The position numbers and the translations under genes were made by a program. A DNA stretch of 64,000 bases from Harmonia axyridis. Lineage: Eukaryota; Arthropoda; Insecta; Coleoptera; Coccinellidae. Below, in pieces: positions 1 to 11,424 of the stretch (position 1 is its first letter; each line of letters begins with the position of its first letter). Below the pieces are notes generated by a model, which saw nothing but the letters and a program-made list of their open reading frames with translations, was not told where the DNA came from and did no database searches. Location of the stretch: positions 29,202,001-29,266,000 of the forward strand of contig NC_059503.1 in the NCBI RefSeq assembly GCF_914767665.1, given 5' to 3'.

Positions 1-683
1 ATAAGGAATGGTGGAGATCATTTCAAACATGATTCAATATTTGATTTTCTACTGAAATGTATTCTTTATAGAAGTGTAGGCTAACACAATTCCAGGTTAA
101 AACAAAGGCGTATACAGGAAGGATAATGGGAGAAATAAGAATTTTTTTCATAGAAATAAATGAGTGTTTGGATTGTGCCTACATGTACAGTGTGCTGCGT
201 TTAAGGGTAGCACAAAATAATAAAAAAAAAAATTATATTCGCGATTTTATCCACCCTCTTTCGATTTCAACTGGAGAGAAAAGTGGATGTTTAACATAGG
301 GTAATAGGCGATGCTGTGTGATCCGTAAGATGACCAGTACACAATAAAGAAAATTTACAAAAATAAATGGCCGAAAAGAAAACGTTCTTACCCTGCTCGT
401 GCCCCTGGTGTTCGTAGAGGGCCCTCTAGGCTGCTTGTGTTGGGATCGAAGAATGATCTCCCGGGTATTGAGCAATGTTCTGGCACTATCACTTTTCCGC
501 AATAATATTCGGAGTTTATAAACTAAAAAGGATCCTAAGAATAAACAATTATATCTCTTGATTTCTTATAAACATATGTAAAACTACATATGTGTTCAGA
601 ACGCTTCTTTCCATATGGCCCATTCGAGTTGAATATGAATGAAACTAATTTCACCAAACAGGCCACACAACATACACAAAACA
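1..683. other. Unassigned AT-rich DNA
   Basis: No gene, transposon end or structured repeat was recognised here. A GC-richer patch at about 380-480 has short open frames that look like chance. Confidence 0.5.
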
Positions 684-1300
684 TACAGGGTGGGCAAATA
701 AGCGAGGTAAGCGGCTATATCTCAGGATCCACTCATCGTAGAGACTTGCGGTGAAAATTTTTACCACTAAAGTGTACAAGAACACAAACTAGAAATTGTT
801 TTTGAGTTCATACCTTTACCGCTAGGGGCATAATCATCATTACATTTGAAATTTCGTATTAAAATGACCAAAACAATGGACTTATGACTTAGCGCCCCCT
901 ATCGAAAGCAGCAAAAACAAATTTATCATGAGTATATTTTGTCCCCAATCAACAAGATATTATCTTTCAAACGAGATCTAATTTGCTCAAAAATGTTGAG
1001 CCAAACTGAAGTTACAGGCACTTCAATCAGTCAGTTTTCTCACTTTCACCTACCCTTGTTTGATGTCGTAAAATCGAAAGTGACAATTCATAAAGATAGA
1101 GAATTGTCCAAGGATTACTGATTACAGATATTTTTTCTTCAACTTCATATGAAACATTTTCTACTCGACGGTAACTATTACGCCCCCTAGCGGTAGAGGT
1201 ATGAACTTCAAATCAATTTCCAGTGTGTTTTCTTGTACACTTTAGTGATGAGTGGATCCTAAGATATAACCGCTCACCTCGCTTATTTGCACACCCTGTA
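684..1300. mobile_element. TACAGGGTGGG-ended inverted-repeat element, copy 1
   Basis: The left end reads TACAGGGTGGGCAAATAAGC and continues into GGATCCACTCATC. The right end is its inverted complement, ending ACCCTGTA, so both ends form an inverted repeat of about 60 bp. The interior has paired GCGCCCCCTA motifs and no coherent protein. This is a non-autonomous DNA element; superfamily not assigned. A partial second copy lies at 2745-3232. Confidence 0.75.
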
Positions 1301-2107
1301 CATGGTATAGCAAAAATATCAAACTCGTTCTCTGTATATGCCACTGGTTCAAGAAAATAAAGCGAATAAAAGTGCTTGACATGACCATAATCATATTTAT
1401 TATTAAATATATATTTAACTATATAAAAAAACAAAAAAGAACAAGAACATTTGATTTTATTTACATATTATAAGAAAAGGCTTCTGTTTTTCTTTTTAAA
1501 TATATCACTTCATAAAAGCCAACCCATTCAGTCTGTTAAAACCAGTTTTATTTCTCAAGTATGTTTTGAGAGAAAAAGCATTTTCAAAATTTTTGAACCC
1601 CAAAAACCCCCCCTGGCTACGCCGTGACCAAATGCATTTTTATGCTAAAAGTCTATTTTTGTCAGAAACATTCAAGACCTAGACCATTTATAAACCAACA
1701 ATCAAAACAATTTCTCTCACGAAATTTCATGACACCAAATCACAAGTCAAAAAATACCCAAGGGCATCTTTCCAGTCAATTCACCTCAGATCAAAGAGCC
1801 CCGATTAAATCTTCAACAGCCGGTCGAAGCCCCAGGAGGATCAAAATCAACCCCGCTGGAATTAGCAGACACAGATTCCTCCCGTGACAAATCATGTTGC
1901 GGGCCATGGATACGTAAACAGTCGGGCGCACCCTTATTAAAATATTTTTAATATAAAGAGGGGCGTCGCGCCTCATTAGATCCATCAAATTTGCATGCAT
2001 TATACGGATCGCGGTACCGACGACGCAGCGTCGGACGGCGTCGTCGTTGCCTTATTGTTTTCGATGGTGATGAGACTTTAAACTCCGTGCGGCATGAATA
2101 ATGGACG
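1301..2107. other. Unassigned; GC-rich patch
   Basis: AT-rich to about 1600, then mixed sequence. A GC-rich, CpG-rich patch at about 1880-2060 contains a short inverted motif (GACGACGCAGCGTCGGACGG region). No coding assignment could be made. Confidence 0.4.
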
Positions 2108-2315
2108 GGGGATGTTTTGGAAGTGGAGCTCTTTGGGGTTGATTTGTTGAAACTTTTATTCGAACGCATGAATGCAGTATTGCAGGCGGTGGGGCTTGGG
2201 ATGGGTTATTGTTGTGATGGATAATGTTTTTTCTACGAGCGGGCGCGAAGTAGTTCTTTTCCGCGATCATTTGCGTGTGTGAAGTCACATTTTTCCGCAC
2301 GCCGTCGGGAACATG
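2108..2315. repeat. Dispersed repeat U, unoccupied copy
   Basis: This block is repeated at 3687-3812 plus 4221-4298. It starts near TGTTTTGGAAGTG and ends near TCGGGAACATG. Here GTTTTTT runs straight into CTACGAGC; in the other copy a 408-bp hairpin element sits at that point. It therefore records the pre-insertion state at 2232/2233. The repeat itself is unclassified. Confidence 0.8.
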
Positions 2316-2317
2316 AA

Positions 2318-2740
2318 AGAAGATATTCTTCAACTGATGCACTGCGAAAAACTAAATCTTTAAGTTCTGACAGAAACAGAAATCCCATCAAATTTGTATG
2401 AAAAAACTAAAAGGTTGCAAAGCGATAGCTTCAGGCGTTCTGGAGTTATGGCCGAAAAAAGATATTCTTCAACTGATGCACTGAAAAACTAAATTGTGTC
2501 TTCTTTCGGCCATAACTCCAGAACGCCTGAAGCTATCGCTTTGCGACCTTCTGGTATTTTCATACAAATTTGATGGCATTTCTGTTTTTGTCAGAACCTA
2601 AAGACACAGTTTGGTTTATCAGTGCATCAGTTTTAGAATATCTTCTTTCGGCCATAACTCCAGAACGCCTGAAACTATCGCTTTGCGACCTTCAGGTTTT
2701 TTCATGCAAATTTGATGGAACTTCTGTTTCGGTTAAGAAA
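2318..2740. repeat. Three-copy array of a ~90-bp unit, one inverted
   Basis: A unit with the core GGCCATAACTCCAGAACGCC followed by TGAAGCTATCGCTTTGCGACC occurs inverted at about 2352-2460 and direct at about 2500-2600 and 2646-2735. The first two can fold back on each other. The array abuts the truncated TACAGGGTGGG element at 2745. The origin of the unit is unknown. Confidence 0.75.
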
Positions 2741-2744
2741 ATCC

Positions 2745-3232
2745 TATCATTACATTTAAAATTTCGGAGTTAATGAACTTCTGCCTTAGCGCCCCCTATC
2801 GAAAGCAACTAAAATAAATTTATCATGAGTGTATTTTGTCCTCAATCAACAAGATACTATTTCTCAGACGAGATCTAATTTGCTCAAAAATGTTGAGCCA
2901 AACTGAAGTTACAGGCATTTCAATCAGTCAGATTTCTCCCTTTCACCTACCCTTATTTGATGTCGTAAAATCGAAAGTGACAATTCAAAAAGATAGAGAA
3001 TTTTCCAAGGATTACAGTGATGATATTTTTTCTTCTACTTTATATAAAATATTTTCGAGTGAAATTCATTTTTCTACTCGACGATAGCTATTAAGCCCCT
3101 AGCGGTGAGGTATGAACTTCAGAACAATTTCCAGTGTGTTTTCTTGTAGTGGTAAAATTTTTTACCGCAAGTCTCTACGATGAGTGGATCCTGAGATAAA
3201 GCCGCTTACCTCGCTTATTTGCCCACCCTGTA
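2745..3232. mobile_element. TACAGGGTGGG-ended element, copy 2, 5'-truncated
   Basis: Sequence from CATTACATTTAAAATTTC to CCCACCCTGTA parallels 838-1300, with small indels. The left inverted repeat is missing and is replaced by the three-copy array. The right end keeps the GCTTATTTGCCCACCCTGTA terminus. Confidence 0.75.
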
Positions 3233-3686
3233 CAGGGTTATCTTGGTAACCTTAATTTTGTCGAAAACGCCCTCATATTATTTTATTCTGTAAAGGGCGC
3301 TTTGTTCCAGTCAATGTTGACTTAGGGTGGGCGTAAGAGTTGGCGAAAAAAAATGAAGACGCCAGGCGGCGCTGTAATCTTTTATGCCATTCGAAAGATG
3401 GTTTCATTCAATTTTTTCCCAAATACCTTTTCTTTTCCATTCAAAACCGTTAGCGATATTCAGCGTATTTATGCAATTTTGTTAAATCTATTCCATTTAT
3501 CTTCTTCTGTATTGTGACAGTATGCCTTGATTTGGAGACGTATATATGATTTTGTTCATTAAAATTGAGTTGGTTAGTGACAAACTATTTCTCTATTATT
3601 ATATTTAATGACTAATATATTCCAAAAACAGATATTTTTCTAATAACAAACGAAACATTTCAAATTATATCTTCTATATCCTCACC

Positions 3687-4298
3687 ATAATGTTTTGGAA
3701 GTGAAGCTCTTTGGGGGTTGATTTGTTGAAAATTTTATTCGAACGCATGAATGCAGTATTGCAGGCAGTGAGGCTTGGGATGGGTTATTGTTGTGATGGA
3801 TAATGTTTTTTTCTCTAATTCTGTGGTTATTCCGTTCATTCTTCCACATCTTGTAGAACAAAATCGTGCGGTAATATATCAGAAACGCACAGTTTTCATA
3901 GTTATATTTCATTATTATATGTTGGTACTCCGAACTTTCCGCCACGGCTTTATCTGTCAATTCATCAATTTGCCTTGAAGAAATCAGTTCTTCCAACCAA
4001 CATTTTTCAATGCAAAAATCACTAAATGATATTTATGGAAATATTTCATTAATATCAATAAAAATGCAATGAATTAGAGAAAATAATGTATAATACTCGT
4101 ACAGAAGGCTCATTCTACCACTCGTTCATTCCAAAACTCGCCACTTCGTGGCTCGTTTTTGAATTTTGAACTCGTGGATGAATATCAATACCTTCTGCAC
4201 TTGTATTATAAATAACTATTCTATGAACGAAGTAGTTCTTTTCCGCGTTCATTTGCGTGCGCGAAGTTATATTTTTCTGAAAGCTATCGGGAACATGT
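3687..4298. repeat. Dispersed repeat U, occupied copy
   Basis: The left part (3687-3812) and right part (4221-4298) match repeat U at 2108-2315. They are separated by the hairpin element at 3813-4220. A 6-bp difference (GCGGGC missing) lies just right of the junction. About 450 bp before this block (3233-3686) show nothing recognisable. Confidence 0.8.
3813..4220 (-). mobile_element. Hairpin element B, copy 1 (408 bp)
   Basis: Plus is taken as hairpin end first, so this copy is reversed. The right part is an imperfect palindrome of about 130 bp whose apex, 4137-4155, is complementary to CGAGCCACGAAGTGGCGAG. The left part reads on the minus strand as a short open segment containing RQIDELTDKAVAESSEYQ and FYKMWKNERNNHRIRE, of unknown function. 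Termini are AATAGTTATTTATAATACAA and AATTAGAG. Comparison with 2232/2233 shows insertion between TAG and AAA, leaving only a GAA core at each end. There is no long target duplication and no terminal inverted repeat. Confidence 0.8.
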
Positions 4299-4559
4299 TC
4301 AGGGTGTTAAAAATTCGATGCTAACTGAAAGCATCTCGAGAATTATAAGACATAAAAACAGCTCTTCATGGACTTTCAACTTCTTTTTTCAAAAAATAAG
4401 ATATCAGAAATCAGGTCGTTCTTTTCTTATTCTTGTGGATATATGTCTTTAATGATAGTTTTTTATTCGCTTTAAGCAATTGAACTCAAAATTACCCTGA
4501 GTAAATCTATAATTAAATCATAAAGAGGTTTCATATTAAAAAAATTTGCAACTCAGGCA

Positions 4560-4730
4560 TGGGTCTGAAGAAAATGAATACATAATATGTAATGAAAAAT
4601 GAAGAAATTTGGTTCAGATGCAGAGCTTGTGGAAAATGGGCCCATTTCGAGTGTTTAGTTAGTGGAGACATTGAAAATAGATATGCAATTTTTGTTCAGA
4701 ACCTTAAAATGACTAATGATAGGTTATTTT
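4560..4730 (+). pseudogene. Zinc-finger (PHD-like) fragment
   Basis: The frame WFRCRACGKWAHFEC has the CxxC spacing and W-hydrophobic context of the PHD-like finger often found at the end of transposon-derived proteins. Upstream, ENEYIICN could supply the first cysteine in another frame, implying a frameshift. Only about 40 residues can be read. The parent gene is unknown and the call is tentative. The 260 bp before it hold nothing recognised. Confidence 0.35.
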
Positions 4731-4799
4731 TGCAATTAATAATGCTTCATTTTTGTTGCATATTATGTTATTATATTTTTTCATAGTTAAGATTTGAAT

Positions 4800-6010
4800 T
4801 TATTCCAATTTTGTGGATGGAAATTCATTATAATGTGACGGCTATAATTAGGTACCCGATGTATGTTATTGGCTCTTCATTTATTTTGATGGCGAGTTGT
4901 GCTATTCCTTCTAATGATTCCTCAAATATTCGATTAGAATATAGGCTGAAGAGTAAGGGCGACAGTATGCAACCCTATCTTACCCCACGTTGAATTTTGA
5001 TATGGTCTGTTTTAATATTTTTTATATAGTTTAACCTATGCCGTTTGGTTCTAGTATAGATTTTTAATCACGGCATTTTTCGAAAAATGCCTCTCGCGTT
5101 CCGAAAGCGTTTCTGAAGTCGAAAATCATCAAAATCTTTCTCACATCTACGTTTGATGCAATCATGAATGATCCGCAGGAATGCTTACAGCATGTGCGAC
5201 ATCACATTTTTTTGGCTGGTGTTGTTTAGGTATAGCAATGAAGGTTGATGACAACCAATCAGATGGAATTTAACCTGTCTCATAGAAACAATTAAACAGA
5301 TCAACTACCAATCCAATATTTTCCTCTGGTCAGATACTTTCCTAATTTTTACTATAGAAAATGCATGCATCGCCTCGGATTTAAGAATAGTTGGCCCCAT
5401 GCCATACACGTATGCCGCATCAGCTCTATGTCTTTCGAGTTGGCCTCTATATAACTGGTCCAGTTCATCTTCCTTCAAAATTAGTTGTCCACTATAATTT
5501 GTGAGTGACATAGTCTTTCTCTTCCTATGGACTCCAGCTACTTCATTTACTTTTGTGTACATAATATCATGTTTGGAACAGAGATCTTCTATTTCTGCAC
5601 ATTTCCTTTGAATTCATTCCTGCTTTGCTTCTTTAATCTTCCTTCTCATGACCTTTTGAATTTTTTTATGTTTGTCAGGTTTGCTCTTTGCCAGTCTTCG
5701 CCTTTACATGTGTCTTCAATGATATATTCTTCATGTTATTCCAAAGAGACTCTATATCTTGGAGCTGTTCCTTTTGCAGACTTGTTAACCTGTTATTCAT
5801 TTCTTCGGCAACAATATGTCTGACTTCGGAGTTATTTAGTGTCGTTACATCAACTGCTCTAGCTGGTTGTGTCTGCTTTTTAGCTTTTTAGTTTAACAAC
5901 ATTTCAACCACAAGGAGGTTATGGTCCGAGCCAATGTCAGCACCAGGATAAGATAAGCAGACTATACTGTAATCTATGTTTGTTTCTTATCTTAAGAATC
6001 GATTCAAAGT
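4800..6010 (-). pseudogene. Non-LTR retrotransposon (APE endonuclease-RT) remnant
   Basis: Read on the minus strand, fragments appear in the order of a LINE ORF2. An apurinic-endonuclease C-terminus with GADIGSDHNLLVV lies near 5900-5950. Linker segments MRRKIKEAKQE and KCAEIEDLCSKHD lie near 5570-5660. MSLTNYSGQLIL and GPTILKSEAMHA lie within the open frame 5305-5562. RT-like FRNAFGTREAF is near 5100, and GCILSPLLFSLYSNRIFEES near 4930-4970. The YADD box expected next is destroyed, with two stops near 4820. Frameshifts and stops show it is dead. The arrangement suggests an RTE-like or related APE LINE, but the clade is not certain. Confidence 0.75.
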
Positions 6011-7317
6011 TGTAGATGACTGTGAACTTCCGGTGGTGGTTTCTGGACTAAGAGGCATAACATTTCAGTTACCTTGTAATGAATATATTTTGCTCATTGA
6101 ATTGTAATAAGACCTCTCTTGAACTGAAGGCTTCAATAAGCAACATAAACAAAAACGATATCTGACTACTTTCAGAATATGTGATTGAGACAAGGAGGGT
6201 GATTTATATGATTGAGATAATTTTGTTCGGGGATGTGTTAAGTCAAAAGTTTATGCTGACAATCCAACAACCCAAGAAATCAAAAATCAATATTGAACCC
6301 ACTATTGATAGAATACAGCTATTTTATGCAAAATTATGTTTATATGTGGAAAAATAATGAAAATATGGGTTGACAGAATGCAGAACCTACTTATGGAGAA
6401 GTCATAGTGGTCTTTTGAATTATGTCACTTTCCATACAAAATGGCATAATGTAAACGTTCAAATAAAAAAATTGTGTCTTACTGAATTATTTATGATTTT
6501 CTCTTATTTTTCAATTGTATCATCGCTATTGGTAAATCAATTCTATGCTGTATCCAAAAACTGAAATTGAATACAGAAATGGTTTGATTGTGATAGTTAT
6601 TCCAATAAAAGCATTGCGATAACCTATCAAAATTCTCGGAACTATCGATTTGACCGAGGTAGGAGCTCGTGACAACCGCGAATAAGAAGCAATCGGTTTC
6701 CATTTACCAGGTCCAGGAGCAGGGACAAAAAGTCCGCCGGGTTCAGGGACTCTCCAACTGGGAATGTCCACTATGAATGGCGTCAGAGGGAGATGGAACG
6801 TAACGCTATCATTATCGTGCGGCGCCATATGCTGCCCTTCTGATAATTTTATCACTTCCTACAGGACTCCTCGGTCTCCATTGGCCAGGATGCCGATGAC
6901 CATTACTTTGGAACTCCGCACATAAAGCTTTGTTTATATCTGGAAAACGTAATGGGTTTTGCGAGAAGAGGTGTGAGAGAGAAAAGGGGATATTATAAGG
7001 GTTTACCAACACCTTCGGTTCTTGATTCGGTATGTGTTGGGTGTGTTAATGGATAATAAAAGGTGTCCAGGTTCTTGGAATTTTCCAAGAAACTGGACAC
7101 AAGTTCAAACATTTGTTTGAACTTGTGATCAGAAGGTCCAAATCTGTAGAGGCGTTTGATGGAGTTTTTGAAACAGAAGAACTTTAAAATTATATCTGCT
7201 GGAATTGCAGATGTCCAATTTTCCACAGTGCTATTTGTGTTTGGTCTATATTTTTGAAATTTTTCTTCTTATCGATGACATTTCAGATATCGTGTGTGAT
7301 GTATGATCTATCTTTTG
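6011..7317. other. Unassigned; GC-rich patch and short palindrome
   Basis: Mostly AT-rich. A GC-richer patch at about 6640-6900 carries a 109-codon minus-strand frame (6526-6855) with no recognised domain. At 7062-7125 a short palindrome is built from GTGTCCAG-TTCTTGGAA and its complement, followed by a second from AAGTTCAAACA. No gene call is supported. Confidence 0.4.
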
Positions 7318-8300
7318 GAAATTTTGCTTCTTATCCTATTGGATCTGAATACTTCCAAAACATATTTTGTCGCATTTTCTGCATCAATTTCGGACCAACC
7401 TACATTCGACAAACTTAATGTTCACTCAGAAGAATGCCACGTATTGGGGTATTGCCAGGATTGTACTCACATAGAGAAGAGAGAGAGAGTCTAAAATGGG
7501 ACAAGCATGTTAGTTCTTTGTGTGGGAAAATATTAATGTTATTTCGTAAATTCTATTTGCTCAGGGAAATACTCAACAGAAAACTTTTATTGCTCTTGTT
7601 GAATCGATCCTTAGGTACTGTATTGTCGTATGGGGTGGAGCTTATAAAAATTCTGTTCATTCTTTGGAGGTCACACAGAATACAGTGTTGAAAATTCTTT
7701 TCAATAAACCGCGACTTTTCCCAACCAATGAATTATATGAGTGTCACCGATTAATGAACCTGCGCAACTTATATTGCTTATGCTCTTTGTTATTCCTCTT
7801 TAAAGTAGAGGATATATTTCCAACTCTAGCTCACGGCTACTCTACTAGATGTAACATTAGTATTTATTTGATCATGCCCCTTTATCATAAGAACATAAAT
7901 CAACGATTTCTCCTTTTCTTGCTGCCAAAAATGTACAATCTGCTACCCACCGAACTGAGAGACTTTATGAAAGATAGAAAAGTTTACAAAAGGAGACTAA
8001 AAACATTCATTCTTGACAACCCATCATTTTTTAAGAAATTATTTTGACATTGATTAATTAAGTTTCGGGATTTTTTTTTCTCTTTTTTTTTCCCATTCAG
8101 CGGCTCCGCGTATCCTATACTCAAGGGTTCCTTGTATTGTCCATTTTTCTAACTGTTCATGATCTAATTTTCAGAATGTTGAATACCTAAATTTTTGTTT
8201 CGGGAATCTCAGCGCACAAACATTGTTTAGGCCAAGTTCCCGAAAACTGTAATTTTGTGATTGAAATTGACGATGACTAAATTATTATTTTTATTATTAT
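7318..8300 (+). pseudogene. LINE reverse-transcriptase C-terminal remnant
   Basis: Plus-strand fragments match the end of a non-LTR polymerase. N-KT-F-AFS (NTSKTYFVAFS, about 7334-7380) corresponds to the motif after YADD. It is followed by LKWDKHVSSLCGKI and VLSYGVE at about 7490-7640. An open frame 7664-8047 contains VTQNTVLKILFNKPRLFPTN and a basic end, KVYKRRLKTFI. At least two frameshifts separate the pieces. A 3'UTR of about 250 bp ends in a TTATT-type microsatellite near 8300, typical of a LINE tail. The clade was not resolved. Confidence 0.75.
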
Positions 8301-8855
8301 TGTTATCGATGACATTTCAGATAACATGTGTATACTCAAATTACCCTTTGACTATGATTTTAAGAAATCAAGAGAAAGAGGAAGTTTAACTGATTGCTTT
8401 CTTTAGCAAAATGACCTCAATAGATTATGCATATAGTGTGTTCAGAATGATTTTTTTCTGAATGTAAAATTTGACATCAATTATTTTTGATAATCAACTC
8501 AATAATTTGGATGTGGTGAGGGTAACTGAGGCGAGAGAATCAAAAATTTTTTTCGATCGAAACTAGCGTTTTCATCTCGAAAGGTTTTATAATAAGAGGT
8601 ATAACTTCTAGTGTTATGGTCTAAGTTTTGTGGCACAAAATCCCATGGAATTCTCTTCGTGGAAAACAGTTTCATCCGTATATCAACTTTTATTCACATT
8701 GCAGTGTTGTATTGATCCTTGTCATAAAAAAATACGTTGATTGTATTGAAAAGGTATGAAGAAAATTCATCAAATTTATTTTCCTGAAAAAAAAATATTT
8801 TCGTCCTGAAAAAAAAACTACAGGGATTCCCTTCTGAGTGAGTTTGAGTGCGCTT
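8301..8855. other. Unassigned AT-rich DNA
   Basis: Nothing recognised apart from homopolymer runs. Confidence 0.5.
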
Positions 8856-9080
8856 CAGGGCCGCCGCAAGGAACGGCATACCGGACATTTTGCTGGAGCG
8901 CCAAATTGTGGGGGCGCAAAGTCAGTTAATAAAACAAAACTTTTGCACCTTTAATAACGAAGGTCATCTTTATACTATAGAGTTATAAATAGAGCGTCAT
9001 ACTTTTAAAACAAAGCAGGACGTTTTTTGATTGAATCGACAAGACGTCGTTTGATAAATTTGACAATGTGATTTTAAGTT
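8856..9080. mobile_element. CAGGGCCGCCGC-ended hAT-like element, one end
   Basis: It starts CAGGGCCGCCGCAAGG, a terminus similar to the ends at 39919 (reversed) and 56469. The following body, with TATAGAG..CATACTTTTAAA and AATCGACAAGA, is shared with about 39700-39820. No second terminus or 8-bp target duplication could be found nearby, so it is probably truncated or interrupted by the foldback element that follows. Confidence 0.5.
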
Positions 9081-9093
9081 AAAAAATATGATG

Positions 9094-9685
9094 GTTGATT
9101 TCTAGGTGATTTTGACCCTTATCCAATTTCCTTTGGGTCGGATCTGTAGTGAATGCAATTCAAAAACTGCTGTTAATAAAATAGTCAAGAGACGCGAATA
9201 CAATTATTTTAAATTCGAATAACAAGCTTGTAAAAATTATATCGTAATTATATCAAAATCAAGTTCGATTCTGTAATTTGTTTCAACGGAACAAATGACA
9301 AATCCAACAATAGTGATTTCTCGCGAGAAGATTGAGAATGTATTAGAAGGTATTCAAGAAGACGAAATAAACAAATGTATAAGAAGTATGGGTTCCAGAA
9401 CCGTTAACTGCATTTCGAACACTTACTTCATTCATGTTCATTTTCTTTCGAGTAATCATTCGATTTTTCTTTCGTTAAATGATAATTCGTTTAATTATTA
9501 TGAATTGAAATATGTAAATAATTATTACTTGTTTCTTGATTTGATTCTGATATGTTCCATTTAGTTCAAGATGAGTAAGTTGATTTTCTCATCGAAATGT
9601 ATTGCAGGTTGTTAATTAAACTAAATGTAATACAGATCCGACCCAAAGAAATTTGGATAAGGGTCAAAATCACCTGAAAATCAAC
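9094..9685. mobile_element. Foldback element, ~55-bp inverted arms
   Basis: The arm 9094-9148, ending GGGTCGGATCTGTA, is the inverted complement of 9631-9685, which begins TACAGATCCGACCC, with few mismatches. The interior has a weak 89-codon frame (9295-9564) that resembles no known protein. Whether the arms are true transposon ends or an internal inverted repeat is not settled. Confidence 0.65.
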
Positions 9686-10040
9686 TTTGAATGACATTGT
9701 ATGATATATCGTTGAATTCAGCGTTAAAAGTTATTTCGAAAAGTGTCATAAAATATACAGGTCCGTATTGAAAAAACTGAGGTTGAGGGTGGCCCAGAGA
9801 GCACGAAACGTTGGATACGAAATCTGATTACGTCAAATTGAGAACAATTTACTATCGAATAAAAAAATTTCTGTAACATTTTCTGATAATATTTGAAATA
9901 AAGTGGGAAAAAAAGAAAAATCAAAATGACGGAATTTACTTTTCTTATGATATCTCAATAACCGGCCCTGATAATCTCGATTTGTTTGAACTGCTTGATA
10001 ATGCTTCTATGCATGCAACTTTTTCCCCATTTGACCGACC

Positions 10041-10102
10041 TTCTAACTCTTATGGTTTAAAAGTTACCAATACAATCCCATTGAAAAAGTGGCCACCCTG
10101 TA
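10041..10102. mobile_element. Partial GTGGCCACCCTGTA-ended MITE
   Basis: The right two thirds of the 93-bp element at 12478-12570 recur here (CTTATGGTTTAAAAGTTACC through GGCCACCCTGTA). The left inverted end is absent or degraded. Confidence 0.7.
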
Positions 10103-10329
10103 GATTATCGTGGTGTGAAGACTACAAACGAAATTACAACATTGTTTTGAAACGACGGAAATTTCAGCTTTTAGCACAAGAAATTCTATTTGCTTATTCC
10201 TTATTCGAAAACAGAAAAACACTTATAAGTCTGCCATCTCAGCGACAGAATAAATTTCACCAATCCCTTTCAACCGGGATTTTTAAACGATTCCCGCATT
10301 TTCATGACAAAATATATGCCTTTCCCATT

Positions 10330-10930
10330 TAAAAATGGATCGTACGACGATGTTAATCTCCCAAATAGCGCAGTACATCTTTCTCTGTAGTTGCTCCGAT
10401 TCCCACAGCCGAAAACCCATTAAGAACAGCCCTTAGGGCACCGAGATCGCGTACATCATCGGCCACCCTCTCTCTCTTTACGCAGCGACTTATCGCATGA
10501 ATGTAGAGCTTTGAAAAACCGCAACCTTATTATCGTGTCCATAACATGCAGGGTCTGCCTGTCTCGAACATGCACTATTAACGGCAATTACCCCAAGGCG
10601 CACCCCTAATGTCCCGCCTGGTCTCTGATGTCCCTGACTTTTGTAAGTGACGTTTATGAATGAGGAACATACAGCACGCGGCCTCCCGACGACGACAATT
10701 AGAGTGACGCAAGAAGACGCCGCAAATGCGATTTGGAACGAAAGGACGCTTCGGACCAACGTACATAGGCGTACAACTTTGCTTCCGCCGTTTATTTCCG
10801 AAATTCGAGGCTTTATTGTAAAAAGCTGGTTATACAGATACGACAAAACTACAAGAAACCAAAAAGTGTAATACTAAAACAATTTTTTTTTCAACATAGG
10901 CATACAACTTTGCATCCGCGGTTTTTTTTT
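10330..10930. other. GC-rich low-repeat island
   Basis: Noticeably richer in GC and CpG than its surroundings. Overlapping open frames occur on both strands (plus 10647-10871, minus 10490-10846), as expected from base composition. No domain, splice structure or repeat was identified. It could be conserved noncoding DNA or an unrecognised exon. Confidence 0.3.
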
Positions 10931-11424
10931 CCGAAATTCAAAGCTTTTTTTATTCATTTATTTATTTATTTATTACAGACAAGAAATACAACAGACTATT
11001 CAAAGTCCACTACTGCATTCACAAATATCTACATAATTCGAGGTTTTATTTCAATATATAATAATCAAAAAAAGAAAAACGATTCCATTGAACCCAACTC
11101 AAAAATGAAAGTTCGAAAGAAATGAAAAAAAACAATGAGATATAGCACAAAAAAAAAACTGAAGAAAACAAGATAAAATAAACATACATACTTATATGCA
11201 ACTATCGTAATGAAAAGTGATTTTTCAAGGATTTCTTTAATGCACTCGAATTAGCGGGAAATAAATTAAAGTGGTCATTTATGTTATTACACAATTGAGT
11301 CATTCTCTAAAATGGCGAATTCTGGGCGCATCTGGTATTTCGAAACTTGATATGGAAGACATTAGAACGTCTCGGTCTCCTATCAGGTATATTAATATTG
11401 ATTTGCCGTAAAAGGTAACTGTCA
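10931..11424 (-). pseudogene. LINE 3' end (RT C-terminus and 3'UTR)
   Basis: On the minus strand 11207-11423 reads through about 70 codons with one stop: DSYLLRQININIPDRR, FHIKFRNTRCAQNSPF, MTQLCNNINDHFNLF, and a final KKSLKNHFSLR before a stop. This is the usual end of a non-LTR polymerase. The AT-rich stretch to about 10931 is its 3'UTR, with an ATTT microsatellite at 10950-10975. A mariner remnant abuts it directly at 11422-11424, suggesting insertion into or next to the LINE. Confidence 0.7.

Noticed and set aside
6526..6855. 109-codon minus-strand frame in a GC-richer patch as a host exon
   Set aside because: No recognisable domain, no convincing splice sites, and the C-terminal half runs into AT-rich DNA.
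9982..10332. 116-codon plus-strand frame
   Set aside because: Part of it is the partial MITE at 10041-10102; the rest has no known similarity.
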